64,000 nt of DNA from Phlebotomus papatasi (lineage: Eukaryota > Arthropoda > Insecta > Diptera > Psychodidae): NCBI RefSeq assembly GCF_024763615.1, contig NC_077224.1, positions 88,670,712-88,734,711 on the forward strand, in the 5' to 3' direction. The notes beneath the pieces are model-generated. The model made no database searches, was not told where the DNA came from, and saw only the letters and a program-made list of their open reading frames with translations. Positions 1 through 10,427 of the stretch are shown here, one piece after another. Numbering within the stretch: position 1 is the first letter of the stretch; each line of letters begins with the position of its first letter. The translations under genes and the position numbers were made by a program.

Positions 1-407
1 CAATATTGAATTGAATTTTCAAATATAACAAAATTCAACATATCTTGATTTTGTGCAGATTGCTAATTATAATAATTCTCTATCGCTTTGTGCATAGATT
101 TATTGAGATATTATGCAAGACACATTGCTTAGGCAAGTGATTTAAAAAAGCAAATAAAAATAACGCTATGTATATCTAGGACCAATAAGACCGTATATGG
201 ATGAATTCTTAATTTCTATTCCTTAAAAAAAAATTAAAACAAGCAGACGCGTTGAAGAACTTTTAAGACACTTACTTTAGTTAAACATTCATATTAGGAG
301 TATATTACAGTGCAAAGCAAATATAGATACACGAAGGAAAAATTACGGTCAATGAAAAAAAAATCCGACAAAAAAAAACAGATAAAAAAAATAATAGAAG
401 AAAAAAA

Positions 408-505
408 AACAATAAGGCGGCACAAAGCAAGAATCGAACTCGGGACCTTTGCGTTGTAAACACCGTCCCCTAGCCCGCTGCACCACGACTGCTCCTGCTG
501 GCTCT
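408..505 (-). repeat. tRNA-derived SINE relic
   Basis: Read on the minus strand, there is an A-box-like segment (CGTGGTGCAGCGGGCTAG), a valine-type anticodon-loop region containing TTTACAACG, and a B-box-like GAGTTCGATTC. The order and spacing match a tRNA, but the acceptor and T stems pair poorly and no discriminator end is visible. A T-rich tail follows. This fits a tRNA-Val-derived SINE head better than a functional tRNA gene. Confidence 0.5.
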
Positions 506-1308
506 CTAGAACTTTCTTTATCATTAACATTTTATGGAATCCTTTGATTGCTTTTTTTGCAAAGGAAAAAAAAATTTAGCACTTTTTGAGTATGACACGA
601 TCCTTATGATCCCTATCCGCGTCTATGTTCTCAATATGAAGTCAATCTGAATTTGATGACTCGATGACCTCCCTTGTCAGATAACACCTGGATTATTGTG
701 ATTTAAAAAAAATGTAGAGAATATATAAGTTGTATTATTTTCAATTATTTCGAAAATTGTTCTTGTTTTCTTGTTCTTGTTGTTTAATGTCACGAATTGA
801 TCCTCAGATTTTATAGTACGAACTCTTTCCACTTCCCAGGGATAATTTCCAAGATTGCCCGACAATTGTGTCAATCAATTATTGGACATTTATTTATTCT
901 TTTTTTTTGTAATACTTGTTTTTTTTTAAATTAAATGGAGATAATTTTTGAATTTGCAGTTTTACGTTTTTCTTTTAAACTTAACTCTTTTCTAATTAAT
1001 GAAATGAATAAAAGAAAAAAATGTGGTAAGCGCCCCTGCCGAGATTTGATCCCAAGGTCTTTTTACTTGTATTAAAAATTTATTAACTATTTGTGTTTTT
1101 AAATTATTTTATTTTAAAATAATAATACTTTAGAAAAAGGAGATTATGAAGAACTTCAGTTAAAAATTAAATTTGTATGTTTTAATTTTTTAAATCTAAA
1201 AATTAGAATTAAAAAAATAAATAAAAATATAATAAAGATGATTTTAAATTTAACTAACAATTAAAAAAATCAAGAATATAATTGTTAAAAAAGAAATTCA
1301 AATTATTA

Positions 1309-1559
1309 CACTAAAAAAAGGGGTGCGATTAACTTTTTTTCCTCGTAACTTTAACATTTTTTAGGTGTAAAAATATATCAACATTTTTTAATGTTAATTT
1401 TACACCTTTTTAAGTGTAAAATTAACATGAAAAAGGGTAACTTTAACCCCTAATACACCTAAAAAGCATAATATTTACACCGATTTCGGATCAATAATTC
1501 AGGGTAAAATTAACATTTCCGGAATGTTATTTTAACTTTTTCGGATTTCTCTCAGTGTA
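1309..1559. mobile_element. Small non-autonomous inverted-repeat element
   Basis: A 250-bp block bounded by TTACACTAAA-type sequence on the left and CTCTCAGTGTAG on the right. Inside it the motif GGTGTAAAATTAACA recurs in both orientations, giving a self-complementary fold. It has no coding capacity. The end match is imperfect, so the exact borders are uncertain. Confidence 0.35.
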
Positions 1560-1923
1560 GGGATGTTTTCAATCAGAGGGGTGACTTTAGCTCTGAAAAA
1601 TGCGACCGGTTTTAGTGTATCTTTTCCCTGTTTTCGTACACATTTCACGAGATATCTCCGAAACTACGTAGGTTGCCAATTTAGGGTTTTCGGTTGCCTA
1701 TTCTATATTAAATTGGCTTTTATTTTGTATTTGTATTTTATGATAATTCATTCTACAATGACAGAAAACAGCTAATAAACTCAAAAGTTTTTTCGGCTCG
1801 CTAGAAACATATGGGAAACATAGGAAATGTCATGCCCCTGTTTTCAATTGAGGAAAAGGGATAGGATGTTCCTGACTACGCCCTGTCTGCGAAAAAAGGA
1901 ATAAATGGATATTTTTGCCTTAC

Positions 1924-2987
1924 CTTGACTTTTGTGGCCGCTGCAGCCCGGACTTCGGCTTCGGAATCTTTGAGGAGATACTGAAAAGCTGGAACGAGGT
2001 CGGTTTTGGTGATTTCTGGCCCAAGAGCCTTCTGCAGATCCGTAAAGTGATCAGCCACCATGTACCTCACTCTCCAGGATGAATCTCCTGCGCATTGGCG
2101 CAGCGTCGGCATCACCAGATGCTCAAGTTCATCTTGCTGCAGCAACTGAGCGATGCTCACGCAAGCCTCCACGGCCAACAGACGCACTGAATCCTGATCA
2201 TCTTGGGCCAGGTGCACAAACATCGGAATAATGTCAGATTTGAGTGATTCCGGTTCCACAACTTTGGCAAATTCGCCCAATTTGCTGGCAGCAGCGCGTC
2301 TCACCATCGGCGTCTCGTCCAGGCACAGCTTCCGGAAGCTCACCCGCAGCTCTGCCCGGACAGGCTGGGAAACTCTTGGGTAGCAGACTGACAGGAGACC
2401 ACAAGCGGATGTGCGCGATGTGAACCAATCTCCTGTCACGAGACGCTGAAGTGTGGGAACGACACTTGCCTCCAGGTCAGCTGCACTGTGCTGAGCAGCC
2501 ACAATCCTTAGACTCTCCACCGCCTTGTCCCTCACCACAGTTTCCTCCACCGTGGCCAGGGACTCCAGTGGCGGCAGAAGGTACATGGCATAGTCTGGCC
2601 CACCCACAAGGCTCGTAAACTGACCCAATTGGTCAGCCAGAGCCAGCAGCACTTCATCCTCATCGTAGATGGTTTCTGTGAGGAACGGAATCAACTCTGA
2701 CCTAGTCCGCTCCTCACCCAGAGCCAGAGCAATTGTCGACAGCTTCTTGATGGAGTTCAGACGAAGCTGCAAATATGTCCAAAAATTCCAGCGGTGATTC
2801 ATCCTCAAGGTCACTCGACTCCCGGACACCCGGCACTTTCTCCCCACGACCCCCCACCGCCTCAGACCACCCAAATCCCACCAAAAGAAAGGCCCAAACT
2901 CACCTGAATGTCCTCATTCTTGAGCTCGTCGATGAGCACAGCAATTGGATAGAGGGAGTCGTCCGATGCCTTGTCAGTGGCAGCCAT
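1924..2987 (-). CDS. Pp2A-29B: PP2A 65 kDa scaffold subunit A, 5' part
   Basis: This is the structural A subunit of protein phosphatase 2A, an all-HEAT-repeat scaffold that holds the catalytic C subunit and a variable B subunit. Two coding exons are visible: 2987-2904 (28 codons, starting MAATDKASDDSLYPIAVL) and 2766-1924 (281 codons). They are joined in phase 0 by a GTGAG donor and a TTGCAG acceptor. Together they give 309 residues, covering roughly the first eight HEAT repeats. Family hallmarks include KLSTIALALGEERTRSELIP, DWFTSRTSACGL and AQDDQDSVRLLAVEACVS. The usual protein is about 590 residues. The exon ends at ATKVK followed by a GTAAGG donor, and the remaining half is not in this window, so the gene is truncated by the window edge and not broken. 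The start is chosen because it is the conserved N-terminus and gives the expected family length. Confidence 0.96.
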
Positions 2988-3300
2988 TACAAATGTGATT
3001 TCTCAGAATGCCTTTTTAGCCAATTTATCCACTAGATATCCACTCAATCTGCCCGCTGGGGTGTCAAGAACATTCACCTGATGGCCTTTGGAATGTTTAT
3101 CGACACTTTATCCACTTATTGTCACTTTTTCAACGCGGAATTCGCCAATAAAAAATCACTTTTGCGAAAAATAACACTCGGATTTTAGTACCACAATTCA
3201 CCGTTGTCCGGGAGGGGCGCTGGATGCAGCTAGTTTCCGACACCAGCGCCAGTGGAACAAACAAGAAACTTTTTAAGGCGCATACAGACGATTCAATATT
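2988..3300 (-). promoter_or_regulatory. PP2A 5' UTR and promoter-proximal region
   Basis: This is the GC-richer sequence directly upstream of the PP2A start codon. It holds an eight-base inverted repeat (GGCGCTGG and CCAGCGCC, about 3216-3250) and a TTTATCGACA stretch resembling half of a DRE-type site. There is no clear TATA box, as expected for a housekeeping gene. A CAG/GTGAAT donor-like site near 3078 leaves a spliced leader possible. The transcription start cannot be fixed from sequence alone. Confidence 0.35.
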
Positions 3301-5486
3301 TTTGATCAAATTTTTGTTAGAAAAGATTCAAATAAATCACCTAAATTTTTGCAATTGAAATTTTTGCTGCAAAATTTGCAATGCAGTAATAAATAAAAAG
3401 ATGTATTATTTTCAATAACTTCTGGGTTAACAATAAAGGCCTTAGAGAGTTTGTAGTTTTTATTTTTTCTCAAATATTTTAACTTATTCCCCTGAATTTT
3501 TAATAAATAGGGTAGAGTCAACCGTTTTGGCCACCTAAAGTAAAATCACATTGTAACGGCGTTATCACACTTGCACATTAAAATTTTAATGTGATTCACA
3601 TTAATTGTCGCTTGTGAGCGTCCAAACATGTTATGTGCTGTCTTTGAGTCACTTAATATTTGGGGTTTTTCTATTTATTTATGGCCTGCAAAAATAAATT
3701 TAAATTTGCCTAAAGCATAAATATTTTTCACATTAAAAAATTAAAGAGAAAATTGCATTAATTTTTCGCATTAATGCTATAAATCAATTTATATCAAATT
3801 TTGCGGGGTAAGTCTACCTTTTTATCAACAAATAGATCAAATTTTGAAAATAAAATGATTCAAACACACAAATTACATATTTTAGACTCACACCAGCGAC
3901 AATTAATGTGAATCATATTAAAATTTTTATGTGCAAGTGTGATAACTGATAACACAGTAAGGCAACTATGAGTTTATTTACAACAGGAAAATGGGTCTTA
4001 TTTCGTGACCTCCAATCTAACGAATCAGAAAACCATATTTGATTTTGTATCGACTTGATTAATTCTAAGTGATTGAAAGAAATTCTCGAAAAGGTAAAAA
4101 ATCACTAAAAAAAAACATGGGATTCTTAAGGAACTTGTTAATGTTAAGATAAAAATATAAAAATTACAAGCACGTGAAACCTTAAAGTGGCCAAAAGTAC
4201 TTACTAAATAGAAATTTTTAACCCATTCAGTCAATGTACTAGAAATACTTCAGATAAGATGTTCATATTTTGGAATTAGTTTCTTACAGATTAATAGATG
4301 TTTTTTTAAAGGAAAAATATTTATCCATTATAGGGGTGCGGGGAGCCCCTCTCAAACACGCGTCTTAGCGGTCACCGAATTTAAATTCTGTACATTCATT
4401 CATCATTACAAACTCTACTGATTTAGATAGAGTAACTATCCAAGAAAGCAAATTGACGATTAGAATTCAAATCAGGAAATAGGAAAAAGGCCAATTTAAA
4501 GAAATTCGACGGGATGTCGTATTTTCCGTCCGCCATTTTGAGCAAAAATTTTGTATGACTTTCCGCGAACCGAGAAAAGAACAATAAAATGTTTTTTCAT
4601 ATCTGTCCGGCTATTTTTTTTTCAAATAAGTGAAGGACTATAAAGTAACTAAAATTTCATTCCAGACAGCAATTTGAGTATCAGTTGCTCAGGAATAAAT
4701 CATCTAAAATCACTCAATTTGCGTATGATGTATAATACCATGGTAAGGAATAGGCTAAACTAGTTTTGTAAAATCTAATTAGCCTTTAACGCCTTTAATG
4801 GCTCATTCATAGTTCAGTTTTGAGGACTTGAACACTTCCAAATACAAGTCCTTTAAAATTAAATTCATATTTCAGAAATTAATATTTAAAATAGAAGTTT
4901 TTCTATCCCATATAATGTTGGAGGTCGAGTACGCTGGAAATAATCAAATTTAGTAGTACAATTTTTGCTTCTGTGATGTCCATTTCTCCACTTTTAAATC
5001 TAAAATGTCACTAATTAATTTTTGGCCAATTAATATGGAAATGCCGTTTTCTGATCACATTTTCTAACTCTTTCCACCTTGTTTTCACACTTAAATATTA
5101 CTAAATTTCATTCTATACGTTTTGAAAACGCGATTGACAACTGGCGGAATTTATTGTAAGTCCTTCCGGTGAATTTGTCCGTTTTTTTTTTTTTTTGTAG
5201 AAAACATGCGTGATGTACAGTTGCGAAATTCTATGGGATATTATTTGAATAGGTTTGGCAGAACTCCTTGAAAAACAATCAAACTCAGTCTTGAATCGCA
5301 ATAGAGTTATATAAAAACTCAGTAGGTCAATAGAAAATTGAGAGAGTTTAAATATGGCGATATGATCATGTTTATTTCAATTTCAAAATTTCAATTTCCC
5401 TGTTCGAGACTCCTGGAATTAACATCATACATTCAAGCGAGTTTTAGCCCACTTTTGACGCAGATGGAAACAATTTACCTCTGTTT
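3301..5486. other. Non-coding spacer
   Basis: AT-rich intergenic DNA between PP2A and the LINE relic. No open frame here has coding character. It contains the palindromic element at 3561-3946. Confidence 0.6.
3561..3946. mobile_element. Palindromic MITE-like element
   Basis: The left arm begins GTTATCACACTTGCACAT and runs through GTGATTCACATTAATTGTCGCT. The right arm is its reverse complement: AGCGACAATTAATGTGAATC through ATGTGCAAGTGTGATAAC. The arms are about 60 bp and flank an AT-rich centre without coding potential. This is a typical non-autonomous terminal-inverted-repeat element. Confidence 0.6.
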
Positions 5487-5995
5487 TAGAAGGACTTGGA
5501 AAATTCTACAAGACAGGTCTTAAACTGGGTCTCCACGTCTTGAAACGTGCTTTCCTTAACAGCCAGAGCCAAATCATCTGCGTACAAGGCCTTGGATGGG
5601 GACCAGTGGCTGATCATTGGTGTAGTAAATAGAGTAAATATTAAACGAAGTAGGAGCCAAAACACTACCTCGCAATAGGCTATTTTTTGAAATCTCCATC
5701 TTGAGATTTGAGAATCTGCGGTTCTCAAAAAGATCCCTAATCATCTGTGCGAGGCTACAGTCATTTGTGAGATTATAGATAGATCTTTGAGAGAACGATT
5801 CTGTGGTTTACTGTGTCAAAAGCTACCGAGAGTTCAACAAAGGAAACACCTATGATTTTGCCTTCCTCAAACCCGTCCTCAATAAACTGAATGAGGTTCA
5901 TAACTTGACCAGAATTGGATCTTCCTGAGCGGTACCCAGTTTGCTCCCCGATTAGCTTGTCCCCTCTACAGCAGGTGCAATCCTTTTCAGCAACA
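5487..5995 (-). pseudogene. Decayed non-LTR retrotransposon reverse transcriptase
   Basis: On the minus strand, successive frames show reverse transcriptase blocks in the right order: a GYRSGRSNSGQVMNLIQF-like segment, AFDTVNHR, a RGSVLAPT-like block and YADDLALAV. YADD is the catalytic motif of the polymerase palm. The blocks lie in different frames and are interrupted by stops, so this is a dead, truncated LINE copy. The block style resembles the CR1/jockey group, but the clade cannot be assigned without alignment. Confidence 0.8.
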
Positions 5996-6305
5996 TACTA
6001 GTTCCTCTATTCTATGGAATGTTGTGCATTGTGCCGTATTATAATTATTACTGTCCATTGATTTATAGTTCAATACTAACAAATTGATATTATATCTTAT
6101 CAGAGAGCAATATTCGAAGCTCAATAGTGGTTTGATAAGGGTGATGGTGTATTATCTGGGTCGTTGATTGGAAACCATATTGCAGAGCTTTTCCAGTATA
6201 TCAGTTATTCAGTGGCGATTGAAGGAGAGTGATCGCGAAAAGTTATGTGATTCTATAAATTTGGAATTTTTCCACGAAAAAAAAATCTCACAGAAGAAAA
6301 CCAAG

Positions 6306-7381
6306 ATGATGGGAAAGAAAACTCACTGGATATTTATATTTGCAAGTTTTGTGATATCTTGTGCATCCCTCATAGTGTTGATTGTATCAACTACAACGAC
6401 CGAATGGGTGAGTAAAAAGCTTTTGCGTTGCGACCAGAGAAATTGGCCGGAAATTGATATAGGAAAGTGGTTCTTTTTTTAGGTCATAGGCAATGCGATA
6501 ACACGAGATGGAGCAACAGCTACCATTAACGCACACTATGGACTCTTTTCGGGTTCTCAGGAACTTCATATTTTCGAAGTTACTTCCCCGTACGACCTCA
6601 CAAGTGAGCAAAAATTTATTTCCCATCACAAACTTTATCAGTTATTGACTTGAAAATGATTTTAGTGACTTGTTCATTTGAGCACAATATCTGCGGTTTG
6701 AGCTGCCAGAGGACTCCAGAAGCGAGATCAGATGAAATCTTAAGGATCAAGAATGGTGAAATACCTCTGGATTGTCCATTGAGTAATTCAAGATCAAGTG
6801 GAATAGCAAAATTGCAAGAAGCCACTGAAATATCTCCAAGAAATACACCGCCAAATGAACAATTTATTAGTTCTGCGCTGTGGCTTTCAACTCTAATCTG
6901 CCTATGCATAACTATTCTCTTCTCCTTCCTGACCACCATTCAGTCACTCGTCAATATCATTTCCAATCCCATTTGGTCGATTTTCAGGTAAAGAATTCAC
7001 AGCCATTTGAGCTGTAAGTGAATCACAAAGATCGATATCTTATCTTGACTACGCGCTTTATCTTCCAGTGTCTATGGCTTGTATATTTGGAATGGATTGA
7101 CAATTGCCTTTGCGGTTTTAACGATGATTCTATGGGGATCTCTCTTTGCCACTTCCATCAGATACAACATAGCCATTAGGCATACTCTGACAGTCAACAC
7201 TACGCTTTCCTCTGAGGATTTGTCATCCTTAGGATTCTCCTACTGGATCCTATTTGGACCAATTGTCCTCCACGCCGTCAATATTGGTCTTCTTCTGTGG
7301 AGAAGGTGGCTCATTGAGAGAGAGCCTCCGCCAGTAGCCATAAATGTGGCTAAAAATGATTTTACAATTCTACTCTACTAA
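6306..7381 (+). CDS. Clarin-family tetraspan membrane protein
   Basis: Clarins are four-pass membrane proteins related to claudins; human CLRN1 is the Usher syndrome 3A gene, needed in sensory cells. Four exons fit in frame: 6306-6407, 6483-6603, 6666-6987 and 7069-7381, all with GT/AG borders, giving 285 residues. Hydrophobic segments lie at about residues 9-31, 144-167, 185-212 and 237-262. The first extracellular loop carries YGLFSG (residues 53-58), matching the YGLFHG signature of clarins. The fourth segment (YWILFGPIVLHAVNIG) resembles the CLRN1 counterpart. The tail ends in ILLY, similar in character to the short hydrophobic clarin C-terminus. The first loop is long and cysteine-containing (C77, C84, C88, C111), making the protein about 50 residues longer than human CLRN1. 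Two adjacent ATGs (6306 and 6309) could serve as start. An open frame extends upstream but lacks family similarity. Confidence 0.85.
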
Positions 7382-7471
7382 ATTTATTCAGTTAAGTTGT
7401 AAAAAAATGCAATATCATAACCTTTTAATATAGATTTTGAAAAAAAAATCATTTCTTTCCATATGCCTCGG

Positions 7472-7705
7472 GGAAATTTCATGAAATCAAAATTTGCTTT
7501 CCTTGCTTAAGCGTTTTTCAGGTTTTTCATATATCCGTCCAAGCTTTCATACTCAAAATTGGATTGAACTAAATTAAATTGTGTCATTCAAAAGAAGAAG
7601 AAGAATGGAAAGAGAGAGATAAAAATATGCAAAAAAAATTAGATAGAAAGAGATGTGAATTTAGATTTCACTAGACTTTCCTGATCTAAAAGATGAGCCA
7701 GAGCC
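7472..7705. mobile_element. MITE, GATCAGGAAA family, copy 1
   Basis: Ends match other copies at 48.6 and 49.1-49.6 kb: the right end contains TTTCCTGATCT and GAGCCAGAGCC, and the centre carries AAAAGAAGAAGAAGAATGG. The two arms are partly complementary. No coding potential. Confidence 0.5.
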
Positions 7706-8192
7706 AAAAACCAAAATAATAGCCAGGATTTTAGCAAGAAGAAATCTAAAATTACATGAATTGGTATTTGAGTTTGAGGAGAATACTTTGGATCACTCAA
7801 AGAAACATTTTTTGAACATAAAGAGCAAGAGTTTTATTGAAAAATCCGATAAACAAATAAAATCCTTTACTAGGACGACTAACCATTTAGGAACTGCTCT
7901 TGGAAAAAGCACAGCTCTTTAATCAATTTTTGCACAAATTTTGACAAAACGAGTCAAAGGTATATGAAAACGTTTTAAAGGATATTTGAGTAGCTTTTCT
8001 TCCAGAAAATATCATTTTCAGCTTAAGAATAAAGCTCGACAAAAACTATTCTTAGACCAAAAAAATTGAAAAATGTATATAAGTCTCATATTTATCCAAT
8101 TTTTATAATTTTAAATAATTCGGACAGCTGTTAAAATTTTTAATTATTTCCTCAAAGACTGAATGTTTGCTTTCTCTTAAGGCTTTTACACA

Positions 8193-8356
8193 TTACTAAT
8201 GAGACATTACGTCGGTTGCGGCTACCTCTGTCGTATCTGCATTTGTTTTGTATATGCCTTTGGTGCAAGCTACAATACAGACGTCCCCTCTTGCGTGAAA
8301 TGCTGACACAAAAGAAATGCAGATACGACAGAGGTAGAAGCAACCGACGATTAGTA
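8193..8356. mobile_element. Hairpin MITE with long arms
   Basis: Near-perfect inverted arms: CGTCGGTTGCGGCTACCTC with GTCGTATCTGCATTTG on the left, and the reverse complement (AAATGCAGATACGACAGAGG, then GAAGCAACCGACG) on the right. The central spacer is about 75 bp. No coding potential. Confidence 0.65.
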
Positions 8357-8948
8357 GAATAAAATAAAAAAATGCTTTAAAAAATATCCTTATTTTGGCA
8401 GAAACGCCAATTCTTTTTCAAGGCAATTTTTGACGTAAGCTGCTTCTAGTATGGAGGCACCATTATGCAAATGGATCAAAAATCTTTACCTACATTTTTC
8501 TTTGCTATTTTTATGAATTTAGTTTTTTGAAATATAACATAAATCCACTTCAATATTGATTAATTTCAATTTGATAAACTTCGCAGATTTCGTAAACTGA
8601 AAGGTTGTTGAAAACACTAAGAAGATTTTTTCTTCCAAGAAAATATCGAAAATTTTATGAAAAATTGAATGGAAAATGCTCTCTAGAATCCCATAAACTC
8701 TTTTGAATAGTCTAATCTCTAATAGGTGTATTAAACATACTCCCCACCAAAAATTCTGCATTTTTTAGTGAATTGCGCCATTATTTTCTTGATAAAAAAA
8801 TTTTTTGAAGAAATATTCAGTCGAGGGTTATGAAATTATTCATTATTTATGAAAAATATGTTTTTTCCTTTGTAAAAAACATATTTTCCTCAATTTTCGC
8901 AATTAAATATTGGTAGTTTTCTTTACAATACATCTTCCGAAGTAAGGG

Positions 8949-9077
8949 CCTCGACAGACCTGAGGATTAGCCGAGAGACGGCTTAGTGTGATTATTTTCG
9001 AAATAATAATTAAAGTACATTTCCATAATTTTCCACTAAGTCTTCTCTCGGCTTAAGTCGTAAGTGTGTCTAGGGCT
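8949..9077. mobile_element. MITE, GGATTAGCCGAGAG family, copy 1
   Basis: The arm CAGACCTGAGGATTAGCC-GAGAG on the left mirrors CTCTCGGCTTAAGTCGTAAG with TGTGTCTAGG on the right. A second copy in opposite orientation sits at 27.27-27.41 kb, so this is a dispersed family and not a single hairpin. Confidence 0.6.
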
Positions 9078-9426
9078 AGGGCATAATGCTGTTAGGAGAA
9101 ATCGGCGCCGCTTCGAGAGACATCTCTGATGTCAATCCAAATACCAACGGGGGGTTTAACCGTTGAGGAGAATCTAGTACTAACAAACGTGGAAATGTGT
9201 TTAAGGTGAGCTAAATTTTAATGTTTTTAAATACTTATCAGTCTTTACATCTTATTTTTTTATTTATTGAAAATAAGGAATGAACGACGAAGGCAACGGC
9301 CCCTAGTTGTCCTTCCTTAACTGCGCCATTGTTAAACCTATTTTTTCTGAAACCCTATCACTCTTTACATCAAAGGTGTGCAAAAATCGTTGAAACCAAA
9401 TTAACGTCAAAATAAGTTTGTTCTGG

Positions 9427-9666
9427 TACAGTAGACTCTCGCTCAATCGGCTCTTTTTCAATCGGGCGACAAATTTTGTTGACAATTTTCACGTTTAATT
9501 ATGAAACTAATTCACTCAAATTTGCTGTAGTTCTTCCTATTTTATTGTGATTCTTTATAATTGAACGCTCTTTGTGGAATTTACAAAGGCTTTGACACCC
9601 AAATATATCTATAAACCGGATGACATTTCTCGCCCCATATTCCCGATTGAGAGAGAGTCTACTGTA
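9427..9666. mobile_element. MITE, CAGTAGACTCTC family, copy 1
   Basis: Terminal repeats read TACAGTAGACTCTCGCTCAA on the left and its mirror (GAGAGAGAGTCTACTGTA) on the right. The TA at both borders suggests a Tc1/mariner-type target site. About 240 bp, with no open frame. Further copies lie at 37620-37831 and 50852-51089. Confidence 0.75.
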
Positions 9667-10427
9667 ACGTTTTGACCGTTGACGTACATGTTTTATTTGA
9701 CGTTTATTCCGTTTCAACGGTTCTTGCACGCTTCTGTTTTACATGGCTGAACTTCAGTCACAAGTCCTTCCTAAGTCGTTAGATTTTTAAGCCATTGAAT
9801 TCTTTACTTAGGCCCTTAGCTTCATTTTTTTTGTATTTGCTATTGAATGTGAGGTTAAGATAAACATAACCTGAAAGAGCACTATTTTTTGGGTAGAAAA
9901 ATGTTCCAAAATCAAATGCCATTAAAATACATTTCATCATTTGTGGCTAAATAAAGTAGTTTGAAATATTTTTATAGTGCTAATTAATTTTAATTTAATA
10001 TTTTTTCTTTCTTTGTTTTTTTGTAATTGATATCTATCGAACAAACTCTTCTAAAGAAAACAAATTATAGCATTTCATTATATAAAATTACAAAGGAGAA
10101 TTTTTTAAATGTGTTTCATAATTTCTTAGGTATCCCGCTTATGAAATTAATTTTTTTTAAAATTATTTTTCTGCATCAAAATGATCATGAAAATTTTACA
10201 AATAAAAAGCCGTTATATTGAAATATTTGAAAATTCATGTCAATTCCAGGCGGAGAGTAGGAGAACTAGAGGACAACATAACCTCTCAGTTTGTTTTGTG
10301 TACAAAAAGTGTCTTGTATGGAGATTCAGGAAAATCCAAAGAAACTCAGGTAAATCTTCTTATTTGAATAATGCTTCGTGGTAGTATGATAGAAGATAGC
10401 AGCCCTGAAGAGTAAAATATCAAATCA

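Larger units (their letters stand above)
1..1923. other. Non-coding DNA, probably PP2A intron
   Basis: Very AT-rich with long A and T runs and no convincing exon on either strand. Because the PP2A gene on the minus strand ends here with a splice donor at 1923-1922 and its second half is absent, this stretch is most likely part of an intron that continues beyond the left edge. It holds a tRNA-derived SINE relic and a small inverted-repeat element, listed separately. Another degraded B-box-like stretch lies near 1030-1060. Confidence 0.6.
7382..10427. other. MITE-rich spacer between clarin and ZRSR2-like gene
   Basis: Three kilobases with no supported gene. At least four short inverted-repeat elements occupy it and are listed separately. 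A less AT-rich patch at 9065-9200 holds no convincing open frame. Confidence 0.6.

Noticed and set aside
408..505. Functional tRNA-Val gene on the minus strand
   Set aside because: Acceptor and T stems do not pair well and the sequence is flanked by a T-rich tail, which fits a SINE head better.
6168..6305. Upstream in-frame extension of the clarin start
   Set aside because: The added residues have no clarin similarity and would precede the first membrane segment by about 55 residues; the ATG at 6306 fits the family.
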